This document shows positions 17,651 to 25,996 of a stretch of DNA of 64,000 bases, piece by piece. The position numbers and the translations under genes are program-made. The notes under the pieces were generated by a model that was given only the letters and a program-made list of their open reading frames with translations, ran no database searches and had not been told where the DNA came from. How positions within the stretch are numbered: the first letter of the stretch is position 1; the number at the start of each line of letters is the position of its first letter. The DNA comes from Streptomyces chrestomyceticus JCM 4735 (GTDB lineage: Bacteria > Actinomycetota > Actinomycetes > Streptomycetales > Streptomycetaceae), in NCBI RefSeq assembly GCF_003865135.1, contig NZ_BHZC01000001.1:5332001-5396000 (forward strand), read 5' to 3'.

Positions 17651-18930
17651 GAATGGGTCGTACGGGATCGTGTGCGGGCGGGGGCGGAAGCCGAGCCCTG
17701 GTGGGCATGGGCGTGGGCGTGGGCCTCGGCAATGGCGTGGGCGATGCGGCGGGCGTCGAGGGACAGTTCGCGGAACATGCCGCTGATCGGGTTGGTGTAG
17801 CCGGTGAAGTGGAGGCCCGGACAGGACGGGAGGGTGCGGGGGCCGTGGACGTGCGGACGGCCGCGGGTGTCGAGGAGGCCGAGATGGCCGACGAGGCCGT
17901 CCAGGCCGCGCCGGTAGCCGGTGGCGGCGATGACGGCCTCCGGCTCGATCGCGTCGCCGTCCGCGAGTCGTACGACGCCGCCGTCGAAGGACGCCACGGC
18001 CGCCACCGGCCGTACCGCTCCGCGCAGTACGGCGTCGATCAGCCCCACGTCCTGGACGGGGATCGCCCCTTCCAGGACCCGGCTGTACAGCCCGGTGTCC
18101 GGCATCGGCAGGCCATGCTCCGACAGGTCCGGTACGGAGAGGCGGCGCATCACCCGGGCCGCCCGGTCCACCGCGCGCGGCGGCAGGCGGCGTACGAGGA
18201 TGCCCGTCGCCTGGGCGGGCCAGCCCGCCGTCGAGCGGCGCACGATGTGCGGGGCGGTGCGGACCGCCAGCCGGACCCGGGCCGCACCGCCTTCCGCCAG
18301 GTCGACGGCGATCTCGGCCCCGGTGTTGCCGGTGCCGACGACCAGGACGTCCTTGCCCGCGTACGGGGTGGCGTTGCGGTAGTCGCCGGCGTGCAGGAGG
18401 GCGCCCGGGTAGCTGTCGCGGCCGGGCCAGTCGGGGAGGTGCGGGGTGTGGTTGTAGCCGGTGGCGATCACGACCGTACGGGCGGCCGGCGCGCGCCCGC
18501 CGTTCGCGTGCAGCACCCACCCGCCGTCGGCCGCGCGGTCCACGCGCCGCACCTCGACGCCCGTGGCGACTTCGAGGCGATGGTGCTCGGCGTACTGCTC
18601 CAGGTAGCGCACCACGTCGTCGCGCGCGACCCACCGCCCGTAGGCGCGCGGGATGGGCAGGCCCGGCAGGCCGGAGAGGCGGCGCGTGGTGTGCAGTCGC
18701 AGACGGTCGTAGTGGCCCCGCCAGGAGGCGCCCACCGAGTCGGCCTTTTCGAGGACCACGGCGCGGATGCCGTAGGCGCCGAGCGCGGCGGCCACGGCGA
18801 GCCCGCCCGGCCCGCCTCCGACGACGTACACGGGCGGCCCGCCGGAGGCGGCCGCCGCCGCGGGCACGGCGGCGCTGTCCGTGGGGGAGCGGGATGCGGA
18901 GGAGCTGGCGTGCGCTGCGTCGTCCGGCAT
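17647..18930 (-). CDS. Flavin-containing monooxygenase-like NAD(P)/FAD oxidoreductase
   Basis: 427 residues from the ATG at 18930. A GTG at 18978 would add 16 residues. There are two dinucleotide-binding motifs: GGGPGG at residues 38-43 for FAD, and VVGTGNTGAEIA near residue 200 for NADPH. The segment between them (RLRLHTTRRLSGLPG, then ATGYNHTPHLPDWPG) and the late ATGY motif (AATGYRRGLDG) are typical of FMO/Baeyer-Villiger-like enzymes. It would insert oxygen into a ketone or a heteroatom substrate. It is divergent from the DUF35 gene across the operator at 19024. Confidence 0.8.
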   Translation of the reverse strand: MPDDAAHASSSASRSPTDSAAVPAAAAASGGPPVYVVGGGPGGLAVAAALGAYGIRAVVLEKADSVGASWRGHYDRLRLHTTRRLSGLPGLPIPRAYGRWVARDDVVRYLEQYAEHHRLEVATGVEVRRVDRAADGGWVLHANGGRAPAARTVVIATGYNHTPHLPDWPGRDSYPGALLHAGDYRNATPYAGKDVLVVGTGNTGAEIAVDLAEGGAARVRLAVRTAPHIVRRSTAGWPAQATGILVRRLPPRAVDRAARVMRRLSVPDLSEHGLPMPDTGLYSRVLEGAIPVQDVGLIDAVLRGAVRPVAAVASFDGGVVRLADGDAIEPEAVIAATGYRRGLDGLVGHLGLLDTRGRPHVHGPRTLPSCPGLHFTGYTNPISGMFRELSLDARRIAHAIAEAHAHAHAHQGSASAPARTRSRTTHS

Positions 18931-19023
18931 GCCGGTGAGGGTAACCGCGGATGGCGCGCATGTCGCCGTACGAGGCACTGCCCGTGCCCGCCCCCTTGCG
19001 CATCCCGGCCAACGTCAACTGAA

Positions 19024-19038
19024 CTGACGTACCGTCAG
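19024..19038. promoter_or_regulatory. Palindromic operator, exact copy
   Basis: CTGACGTACCGTCAG between the divergent flavoprotein and DUF35 genes, 20 bases before the GTG at 19059. Confidence 0.7.
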
Positions 19039-19058
19039 GTGGCGGATGGAAGGGCGCT

Positions 19059-19607
19059 GTGCGCCGCGTGCCGATGGGAAGCGGGTGGTCCGGAGTGAGA
19101 CCGAAGGCGACATCCCCGTCCGAGCCCGGGGGAGCGGCGGTGCCGTCCGCGGCGCCCAGGTACGACCTGCCCGGCACCGACGCGTTCAGCCGCGTCTACT
19201 GGGACGCGGCTGCTCAGGGCCGTTTGCTGCTGCGCCGCTGCCGCGCCGACGGCTGCGGGGCGGCGCACCACTATCCGCGCGAGTTCTGCCCGCGTTGCTG
19301 GAGCGAAGACATGGAGTGGGAGGAGGCGAGCGGCCGGGCCACGCTCTACACGTGGTCGGTGGTGCACCGCAACGATCTCCCGCCGTTCGGTGAGCGCGTG
19401 CCGTACGTGGCCGCGGTGGTGGACCTGGCCGAGGGCCCGCGGATGATGACGGAGGTCGTCGACTGCCCGGAGGCGGACCTGCGGATCGGCATGCCGCTAC
19501 GGGTGCGGTTCCGTACGGGGGCGGACACGGGAGCGGGCACGGGTAGGGGCACGGGTACGGACCCGGCCGCCCCGACCCTGGCCGTCCCCGTCTTCGGCCC
19601 CGCGTGA
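19059..19607 (+). CDS. DUF35 OB-fold protein with rubredoxin-like zinc ribbon
   Basis: 182 residues, GTG start with GGAAGGG upstream. A Tyr/Trp helix (FSRVYWDAAAQGRLLL) leads to a zinc ribbon with Cys pairs RCRADGC and FCPRC. An OB-fold follows (GRATLYTWSVVHR to VRFR), then a Gly/Thr-rich tail. DUF35 proteins work with thiolase-like partners, for example in the Ltp2-ChsH2 retro-aldolase of steroid side-chain degradation and in HMG-CoA synthesis. A second DUF35 gene at 45827 lies beside its thiolase; this one has none adjacent. The thiolase-like gene at 34319 also lacks a DUF35 neighbour and is a possible partner. Confidence 0.8.
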   Translation: MRRVPMGSGWSGVRPKATSPSEPGGAAVPSAAPRYDLPGTDAFSRVYWDAAAQGRLLLRRCRADGCGAAHHYPREFCPRCWSEDMEWEEASGRATLYTWSVVHRNDLPPFGERVPYVAAVVDLAEGPRMMTEVVDCPEADLRIGMPLRVRFRTGADTGAGTGRGTGTDPAAPTLAVPVFGPA

Positions 19608-19688
19608 AGACTCCGGTCCGAACCAGGACCCGCCCCCCCGGGGCCCGGGGACGAGGACAACCACGATGGCCACCGCCCCCGCACGGCG

Positions 19689-19964
19689 TCAGACCGGCAC
19701 GGCCACCCCGGCGCGCCGCAGGTAGGCGAGGGCCAGCCCCACGCACTCACCGGCGGTTCGCCCGGCCACCTGAACGCTGTGGTCCGGCGACAGCGGGCCA
19801 CCCGAGGCGAAGAACGTCCAGGCCGGCCTGCGCTCGCGCACCCGCTCCGCGTCCACCCTGATCAGGGCGCTGATGCCCTGCTCGCCCAGCCACTCCAGGA
19901 TGAGCGGCACCAGGTCTTCCACTCCGCTGTCCGGATCGAGCGTCGGCCGCCGGTTCTTGCCCAT
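19689..19964 (-). CDS. Small protein of unknown function
   Basis: 91 residues from the ATG at 19964, with AGGA 11 bases upstream; the frame extends to 20000. The sequence is soluble and mixed alpha/beta (VEDLVPLILEWLGEQGISALIRVD, a Trp/Phe-rich strand, then a C-terminal helix ending in VAVPV). No motif was recognised. It sits between the DUF35 gene and the antiporter gene and faces the former tail to tail. Confidence 0.6.
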   Translation of the reverse strand: MGKNRRPTLDPDSGVEDLVPLILEWLGEQGISALIRVDAERVRERRPAWTFFASGGPLSPDHSVQVAGRTAGECVGLALAYLRRAGVAVPV

Positions 19965-20066
19965 CCGCCAGATCCTACTCAGCGCCCGCGCACGGCCCAC
20001 TGAGCGTCCGCGCTTGGCCCAATCATCCTCCGCGCATGGCCCACAAAGCCTCCGCGCACGGCTCGC

Positions 20067-21410
20067 TCAGTTCCCGGGCGAGGCCGTCTCCGCTGCTGCG
20101 GCCGGTTCGTCCACCGCGTTCCGGCGTTCCCGTTCCCTCTCCTCGTCGGTGTACGCGACGTGCGCCATCGTCATCCGGAGCAGCGGCGGGGCCATCAGCG
20201 AGGTGACGACGGCGACCAGGACGATGATCGTGTACATCTCCAGGCTGAGCACCCCGAGCCGCAGGCCGACCATGGCGACGATGACCTCGATGACCCCCCG
20301 GGCGTTCATTCCGGCACCGATGGCCAGTGACTCCCAGTGGTTCACGCGGCTCAGCCGGGCCCCCATGTAGGCGCCCGCGAACTTGCCCGCGATCGCCACG
20401 GTCAGGACGACCAGGCCGGTCAGGGCGACCGTTCCGTCCGCCAGCGAGGTCAGGTCCATCCGCAGCCCGGCCATCGCGAAGAACAGCGGAGCGAGCACTG
20501 ACATGACGACCGTACGCAACGGGGCGAGCCGGGTGGCGTCCAGCACCCCGCAACTGTTGATCAGGAGCCCGCAGACGAACGCGCCGAACACCGCCTCCAG
20601 CCTCATCGCCTGCGTACCCGCCGCGCTCAGCAGGACGAACATGGTCACGAGGGCGATCGCCGCCCCGCGCTCACGGGACTGTACGGCCGAGCGCAGAGAA
20701 CGCCGTACCAGGGGGCGCAGCAGGACCGCGGCGACGATCACGACGACCAGGCCGGCGAGGGAGAACGCGACGTCCCCGGCCCGTACGCCGGTGGTGGCCA
20801 TGGCCGAGACCACGGAGAGCAGCATCCAGCCGACGATGTCGTCGATCATCGCCGCGCTGAGCGTCAACTGGCCGACATCGCGGTGGATGAGCTTGAGTTC
20901 GATCAGGGTCTTGGCGATGACCGGGATCGCGCTGACCCCCATGGCCACCCCCATGAACAGCCCGAACGTGCTGCGCTCGGTCCCTCCCGGCACCAGCGCC
21001 GCGGGCACCAGCAGGCCCGTGCACACACCGAGGCCCAGCGGGACGACCAGCCCCGCGACGCTGATCCGGGCGGAGGTGCCGCCCCGGCGGCGCACCAGCT
21101 TCAGATCCATGCTCAGCCCGGTCAGGCCCACGAGCAGGATGACGCCTATCTGCCCGACCGCGTCCAGCAGGTGGAACCGGTCGGCCGACTGCGGGAGCAG
21201 CCAGCCGCTCAAGTCCGGTGCCACGTGCGCCAGTACGGACGGCCCCAGCAGCAGCCCCGCACACAGCTCGCCGACGATGGCCGGCATCCCCAGGCGCAGC
21301 GCCAGCCTCCCGAGCAGGAAGGCGAGCGAGAGCAACAGCCCCACCTGGAGCAGGAAGAGGAACAGGTCGTGCCCCCCGAAGGGGACCACGGGAGCAGCCG
21401 AAACGGTCAT
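20067..21410 (-). CDS. Cation:proton antiporter, CPA2/KefB type
   Basis: 447 residues from the ATG at 21410, directly preceded by GGAGGTGCGC. Eleven to thirteen hydrophobic helices are visible. The helix containing AAMIDDIVGW carries the paired Asp residues expected at the ion-binding site of CPA2 exchangers, and GAGMNARGVIEVIVA matches the family's later conserved segment. The C-terminus is short and charged, with no Trk-N nucleotide-binding domain. It probably exchanges Na+ or K+ for H+ in the cytoplasmic membrane. The gene stands alone. Confidence 0.85.
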   Translation of the reverse strand: MTVSAAPVVPFGGHDLFLFLLQVGLLLSLAFLLGRLALRLGMPAIVGELCAGLLLGPSVLAHVAPDLSGWLLPQSADRFHLLDAVGQIGVILLVGLTGLSMDLKLVRRRGGTSARISVAGLVVPLGLGVCTGLLVPAALVPGGTERSTFGLFMGVAMGVSAIPVIAKTLIELKLIHRDVGQLTLSAAMIDDIVGWMLLSVVSAMATTGVRAGDVAFSLAGLVVVIVAAVLLRPLVRRSLRSAVQSRERGAAIALVTMFVLLSAAGTQAMRLEAVFGAFVCGLLINSCGVLDATRLAPLRTVVMSVLAPLFFAMAGLRMDLTSLADGTVALTGLVVLTVAIAGKFAGAYMGARLSRVNHWESLAIGAGMNARGVIEVIVAMVGLRLGVLSLEMYTIIVLVAVVTSLMAPPLLRMTMAHVAYTDEERERERRNAVDEPAAAAETASPGN

Positions 21411-21645
21411 GCGCACCTCCGCGCGTGCCCGAAGAAGGAAGGGAAGGAAGCGAAAGGAGGCCGGTCAGTCGTGAACCGTGGAGTGGGCGGGCCGGCACTT
21501 GGCCCCGCCGACCGCATGCTAGCGGTGGGATTCGGCCACACGTAAGGCTGGACGGGGCTGGACGGGACCGGACGAGGAAGAAGGGGCCTCGCCTCCGCAT
21601 CCTGGGCGGCGGATATTCGCTGGCTGCCCGCACCCGCCGCCCGCC

Positions 21646-22146
21646 ATGCTGGCGCGCGTGCTGATCCGAGAAGCGACCGCGGCCGACTGGCCCGCCATCT
21701 GGCCGTTCTTCCGCGCCATCGTCGCGGCCGGTGAAACGTACACCTACGCCCGCGACATGGACGAGGCGACCAGCCGTACGATGTGGATGCCGGCCCCGCC
21801 GGCCCGCACGGTCGTCGCCGTGGACGACGACGGTACGGTCCTGGGCACGGCCAAGATGCACGCCAACCACATGGGCGGCGCCGCACACATCGCCACCGCC
21901 TCCTTCATGGTCGACCCGGCCCACGGCGGCCGTGGTGTGGGCCGCGCGCTCGGTGCGTACGCCGTCGAGTGGGCCCGCGCGACGGGCTTCCGGGCCATGC
22001 AGTTCAACGCGGTGGTCGAGACCAACACCCGTGCCGTCGCCCTCTGGAAGTCCCTCGGCTTCGCCGTCATGACGACCCTGCCCGAGGGCTTCCGCCACCC
22101 CACCAAGGGCTACGTCGGCCTGCACATCATGTACCAGCGGTTCTGA
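21646..22146 (+). CDS. GNAT family N-acetyltransferase
   Basis: 166 residues. Typical GNAT layout: an N-terminal IREATAADWPAIWPFF, a central strand pair, the acetyl-CoA pyrophosphate-binding loop VDPAHGGRGVGRALG, and a C-terminal NTRAVALWKSLGF that packs on the cofactor. The acceptor cannot be read from the sequence. It has no obvious link with the neighbouring antiporter. Confidence 0.85.
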   Translation: MLARVLIREATAADWPAIWPFFRAIVAAGETYTYARDMDEATSRTMWMPAPPARTVVAVDDDGTVLGTAKMHANHMGGAAHIATASFMVDPAHGGRGVGRALGAYAVEWARATGFRAMQFNAVVETNTRAVALWKSLGFAVMTTLPEGFRHPTKGYVGLHIMYQRF

Positions 22147-22212
22147 GCGGCCTCGGACACTCCGGAGGACCCGGACGGCCCGAGCCGTACCCAGCCCCCC
22201 CCGCGTCACCCG

Positions 22213-23190
22213 TCAGCCGTCCACCATGACCACTTCATACCCCTTGGCGGTGGGCGGCGTGCCCGTGTGCAGCTTGGCGTTGACCACGGCGAGCGTGTTC
22301 CCGAACCGAGCGGCCGTCGACGGCGTCCGGAACAGTTCGGATTTGATCGTCTTCTTCGCCTTCCCGCTGGTCAGCGAGCTGTTGAGGGCGATGCGCCGCA
22401 CCTGGCCCCGGAAGCCCTGGACGGCCCACAGGGTGCGCCCGTGCAGCACGATGCCGTCCACCCTCGGTACGGACACCCCGGCGATCGCCGCACTGCGTCC
22501 GCTCACCGGATCGACGGTGTAGAGGGCGCCCTTGGCGGAGTGCGCGACGATCAGCGTCCGCCCGTCGGGCGTGGCCTGGATGCCGTTGAGGTTCCACGGG
22601 CCCTTGATCCCGGCGGCTGGGCCGCTGACACGGAGGGCGGTGGAGCGGCCAGGCTTCCCGTCCCGGTCGACGGGTACGAAGTAGAGCCGGGCCCGGCGGG
22701 AGTCGGTGAACCACGCGCCGGAGCGGGTCAGGGTCACGTCGTTGACGAACGTCGTGCCTGCGGGCCCGAACCGGTAGCTCGCCACCGTCCGCCCGGTCCC
22801 GATGTCGTAGACGTACGCCTGCCCGGTCCGGCCGCCGCCGACGAACAGCAGGTCATGACGGGGGTGCGCCGCCATCCCGAGGGCATGGCGGCCACGCGGC
22901 ACGTCGATGAGGCGGGCGGCGGTGCCCGCCTCGGCGTCGCCGCGGTAGATGTCGCCACGGAAGTAGTCACCCGCGTAGAAGGTGGAGCCGCGTCCGGCGG
23001 CGATGCCTTCGGCCGAGCTGGCCCCCGGCAGCACGATCACTTGGCCCGGCTCCGCCGCCTCCCCCTCCGGTGTCGCTGATGCCGGTGGGGCCACTGGGGC
23101 TGCCGGAGCCGCCGACAAGGCCACGGCGGCGAGTGCGACCAGGGCTGACAGCCCGCGCCGCGCCGGGTCCCCGGTCGTCGTACGACGCAT
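22213..23190 (-). CDS. Secreted beta-propeller (SMP-30/gluconolactonase-like) protein
   Basis: 325 residues from the ATG at 23190, with GGAGG six bases upstream. A twin-Arg-containing N-terminus (MRRTTTGDPARRG) leads into a hydrophobic stretch and an Ala-rich cleavage region near residue 40. The mature part consists of repeated propeller blades (SAEGIAAGRGSTFYAGDY, HALGMAAHPRHDLLFVGG, WNLNGIQATPDGRTLIVAHS). Proteins of this sort are often misnamed superoxide dismutase in Streptomyces. No metal-binding residues could be assigned, so an enzymatic activity is only possible. Confidence 0.7.
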   Translation of the reverse strand: MRRTTTGDPARRGLSALVALAAVALSAAPAAPVAPPASATPEGEAAEPGQVIVLPGASSAEGIAAGRGSTFYAGDYFRGDIYRGDAEAGTAARLIDVPRGRHALGMAAHPRHDLLFVGGGRTGQAYVYDIGTGRTVASYRFGPAGTTFVNDVTLTRSGAWFTDSRRARLYFVPVDRDGKPGRSTALRVSGPAAGIKGPWNLNGIQATPDGRTLIVAHSAKGALYTVDPVSGRSAAIAGVSVPRVDGIVLHGRTLWAVQGFRGQVRRIALNSSLTSGKAKKTIKSELFRTPSTAARFGNTLAVVNAKLHTGTPPTAKGYEVVMVDG

Positions 23191-23338
23191 CGGCGGCCTC
23201 CACTCCGGCGGGTCCGGCCCGTTCCGGACAGCCCGCGCCCCTCTCCGGCACCGTAACGGCGTGCCGCACGCGGCGCCGCCCAGGTTGGCCCGAATGCGGT
23301 AGGAACAGCGTGTTATGGGTGGGATGTAGGGTAAAAGA

Positions 23339-23869
23339 GTGGAAACGATCGTGTACCGTCCCGCGTCCCGCTGGTGGCAGTGGAGTGCCCTGGCTTTCGT
23401 CTTCGTCGGCGGGGTCGTTCCGCTGTGCCTCGTCACCTTCGGCATGGGGTGGGAGGAGTTCGGGCGGCGCTTCCGGGCGGAGCCGCGCGGCAGCGATCTG
23501 CGTGAGCTGACCGTCGCGCTCGGGGTGTGCGTGCCCCTCGCCGTCGTCCTGTACCACTGCATGGCCAGCCGTACGTACGTCAGTGACGGAGGCATACGGG
23601 TGCGGACTCCGCTGCGGCGGCGACGCATGGCCTGGCACGACATCACGGGGATCGGCGTCGACCGGAGCGAGGGCGTCTCCCTCTACGGCCGTACGGGCAC
23701 GCCGCACCACCGCATACGGGTGGACCTGGCGAGTGGTGAAAGGATTTTCCTGCCCGCTCCGGTCAAGGAGGAGTTCGACTCGGCCATGGAGGCCGCAAAG
23801 GGGGAGATGATCCGCCGCTGGAAGGCCGCGACGGCATCGGCACAGCAGCCCGCAGGTCCCGCAGCCTAG
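23339..23869 (+). CDS. PH-domain-like membrane protein
   Basis: 176 residues, GTG start. Two membrane helices (about residues 13-34 and 58-78) are followed by a short bacterial PH-like domain (SDGGIRVRTPLRRRRMAWHD, IRVDLASGERIFLPAP). The C-terminus is a charged helix. This layout matches the small membrane PH-domain proteins that are common in Actinobacteria and of unknown role. The last bases overlap the end of the convergent PNPOx gene (CTAG shared by both stops). Confidence 0.7.
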   Translation: METIVYRPASRWWQWSALAFVFVGGVVPLCLVTFGMGWEEFGRRFRAEPRGSDLRELTVALGVCVPLAVVLYHCMASRTYVSDGGIRVRTPLRRRRMAWHDITGIGVDRSEGVSLYGRTGTPHHRIRVDLASGERIFLPAPVKEEFDSAMEAAKGEMIRRWKAATASAQQPAGPAA

Positions 23870-24630
23870 GGCCAGAGGAGTTCGCGGGCCCAGCCCCCGC
23901 CCTCCCGGCGGTAGTTGATCCGTACGTGCCGTCGGCGGGCGTCGCCCTGGAAGAACTCCACCTCGTCGGGGCGCAGGACGTACAGGGTCCAGCCAGGGAC
24001 CGGAGCGGTCGGCTCCGCCTGGGCGCGGGCCCATGCGGCCTCCGAGGCGCGTTCCAGGTCCGCGTACGAGGCGAGGACTTCACTCTGGTGGCCGACGAGG
24101 GCGGCGGCCAGGGCGCCCGTCGAGCGACGGTGGAGGTCGGCCGCGCTCTCCTCCGGACCCGCCTCGGTGACCCGGCCCCGTACGCGCACCTGGCGGCCGA
24201 GGCCCGCCCAGTAGAAGCCGAGGGCGGCGCGCGGCCGGGCGGCGAGTTCGCGGCCCTTGCGGCTGTCGCGGTGGGTGGCGAAGTGCCAGCCGCGCTCGTC
24301 GGCGTCGTGCAGCATCAGGGTGCGGACGTTCGGGTCGCCGGACGCGTCGGCGGTCGCGAGCGTCATGGTGTGCGGCTCGGGCACGCCCGCCTCCGCGGCC
24401 TCCCGCAGCCACTGCCGGAAGAGCGGCAGCGGGTCGGCCGGGGCGTGCGCCGGGTCGGGGTCGATGCCGGGCAGCTCGCAGTCCCAGACGCGCAGGGAGC
24501 GCAGGAGCGCGTGGAAGCGCTCGTCGGAGTCCGCGCCGGTGCCCGTTCCTGTGCCCGCGCCGGTGCCTGCTCCCGCGCTCGTGCCCGTACCCGTGTGCGG
24601 GGGCGTGTTTCCTGCCGGGTGTTCGACCAT
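23866..24630 (-). CDS. Pyridoxamine 5'-phosphate oxidase family protein
   Basis: 254 residues. A Gly/Thr repeat tail at the N-terminus (about residues 12-33) precedes the FMN-binding split barrel. Conserved parts include EPHTMTLATADASGDPNVRTLML, the FMN-contacting THRDSRKGREL, FYWAGLGRQVRVRG, and a C-terminal domain ending INYRREGGGWARELLWP. The C-terminal region resembles PdxH substrate-binding sequences, so pyridoxine/pyridoxamine phosphate oxidation is plausible. The N-terminal tail is unusually long. Confidence 0.8.
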   Translation of the reverse strand: MVEHPAGNTPPHTGTGTSAGAGTGAGTGTGTGADSDERFHALLRSLRVWDCELPGIDPDPAHAPADPLPLFRQWLREAAEAGVPEPHTMTLATADASGDPNVRTLMLHDADERGWHFATHRDSRKGRELAARPRAALGFYWAGLGRQVRVRGRVTEAGPEESAADLHRRSTGALAAALVGHQSEVLASYADLERASEAAWARAQAEPTAPVPGWTLYVLRPDEVEFFQGDARRRHVRINYRREGGGWARELLWP

Positions 24631-24716
24631 GGCCGGCAGCCTAGTCCGTGGGCCTGCGGGGCAGGGGTGGGGTCAGCGCCGATGGCGTTGTCAGTGGTGC
24701 GCCGTACGCTCGGGAC

Positions 24717-25124
24717 ATGAGAGCTTCAGGAACGTTCGACGTCGCCGATTTCACGCCGGCGCCGGTGGCGAGCCCCGCGATCGAGACGGCGCTGCCCGTC
24801 GGTGTCGCCACGATGCGGAAGCAGTACGAAGGCCAGGTGACCGGGGGCTCCGCGACCCTGTTCACCGCCGCGTTCGACCAGGCCACCGGGACGGGGACGT
24901 ACGTCGCGATGGAGTCCTTCGAAGGGACGCTCGACGGGCAGGCGGGCGCCTTCAACTTCGCGCACTCCGCGACGACCCTGGGTGAAGGACGGGAGAGCGA
25001 GTTCTTCGTCATCGTCCCGGGCAGCGGGAAGGGGGCCCTGGCCGGGATATCCGGAACCGGTGGCGTGGCCGTCGACGCGGACGGCACCCACCGGATCTGG
25101 TTCGACTACGAGCTGGGCCGGTAG
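24717..25124 (+). CDS. DUF3224 domain protein
   Basis: 135 residues from the ATG at 24717. The sequence fits the DUF3224 family of small beta-barrel proteins: MRASGTFDVADFTPAP at the start, RKQYEGQVTGGSAT, YVAMESFEGTLDGQAGAFNFAHS, then a FFVIVPGSGKGALAGISGTGG strand pair. The family has no established function. The gene is single and divergent from the PNPOx gene. Confidence 0.75.
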   Translation: MRASGTFDVADFTPAPVASPAIETALPVGVATMRKQYEGQVTGGSATLFTAAFDQATGTGTYVAMESFEGTLDGQAGAFNFAHSATTLGEGRESEFFVIVPGSGKGALAGISGTGGVAVDADGTHRIWFDYELGR

Positions 25125-25235
25125 GCCGCTCGGGCGGTCCGGGCGGCCGGGGTGGTGCAGGCCGCCCCGCCGCCCTGCTGGTCCGGCGAGGCAGCGGACG
25201 AGGCCGCGCCTGCTGTGCTCCGGCCCAGGCCGCGC

Positions 25236-25967
25236 CTAGTGGCGGATGACCGAGCGGATCCAGGCGAGTTGCTGGGAGACCTCTCCGGCCTGGGCGACCG
25301 TCTCCCGGTCCGAGCCGTTGAAGACGCCGAGGAGCGTTTCGGTGCCCTGCGCTCCGATGCTCATCACCGGACCGCCGGAGTCGCCGCCGGCCGGAATCCC
25401 GGTCACCTTCTCCATGCAGAAGTCCGGGCCGCCCGGTGCCGTGTAGCCCTTGCAGCGGCGGTCGTCCGGCCGTACGACCCGCAGGTCCGACTGCTTGAGC
25501 ACGGGGGACTGGCAGGCGTTCTCGTCGTCGGTGCAGGTGGCGCCCCACCCGTACTGCCGCACGGTCTGGCCGACGCGGACGCCGGCCGTGGCCAGGCGCG
25601 CCGTGGGGATGTTCATCTTCGGGACCTTGACGAGCATCATGTCGGCGGTGCTGCCCACCCGCTTGCCGGGCAGCGGCCGGACCGTGGTGCCCTTGCGCAT
25701 GTCGAGGTTGCCGACCCGGAAGGAGATCCGCTTGTCGGCGACCGGCTGCGCCTGCTCGTAGAAGCAGTGCGAGGCCGTGAGTATCCACTGCGGGGCGACC
25801 GCCGTCCCCGTACACGTGGGCTGGCCGTCGATGAGCATGCGTACCGCCCACGGGCCGTAGGTGCTCTTCGCCCCGCCGATGACGGCGGAGGCCGGCGCGG
25901 ACCAGATCACCGAACCTGTCAGCAGCAGTGCGGCCGTCAACAGCAGCACACGAACTCGACGCACCAT
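25236..25967 (-). CDS. Secreted trypsin-like serine protease
   Basis: 243 residues from the ATG at 25967, with AGGAG upstream. A signal peptide ends near WSAPASA, followed by the mature N-terminus VIGGAKS, equivalent to the IVGG of trypsins. The triad is visible as His in LTASHCF, Asp in TADMMLVKV and Ser in GIPAGGDSGGPV. Paired Cys residues around PTCTG/SHCF and in CTDDENAC fit disulfides. It should be exported and cleave protein substrates outside the cell. Confidence 0.85.
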   Translation of the reverse strand: MVRRVRVLLLTAALLLTGSVIWSAPASAVIGGAKSTYGPWAVRMLIDGQPTCTGTAVAPQWILTASHCFYEQAQPVADKRISFRVGNLDMRKGTTVRPLPGKRVGSTADMMLVKVPKMNIPTARLATAGVRVGQTVRQYGWGATCTDDENACQSPVLKQSDLRVVRPDDRRCKGYTAPGGPDFCMEKVTGIPAGGDSGGPVMSIGAQGTETLLGVFNGSDRETVAQAGEVSQQLAWIRSVIRH

Positions 25968-25996
25968 CCGAACAACTCCTCCACCTGACCGGGCCC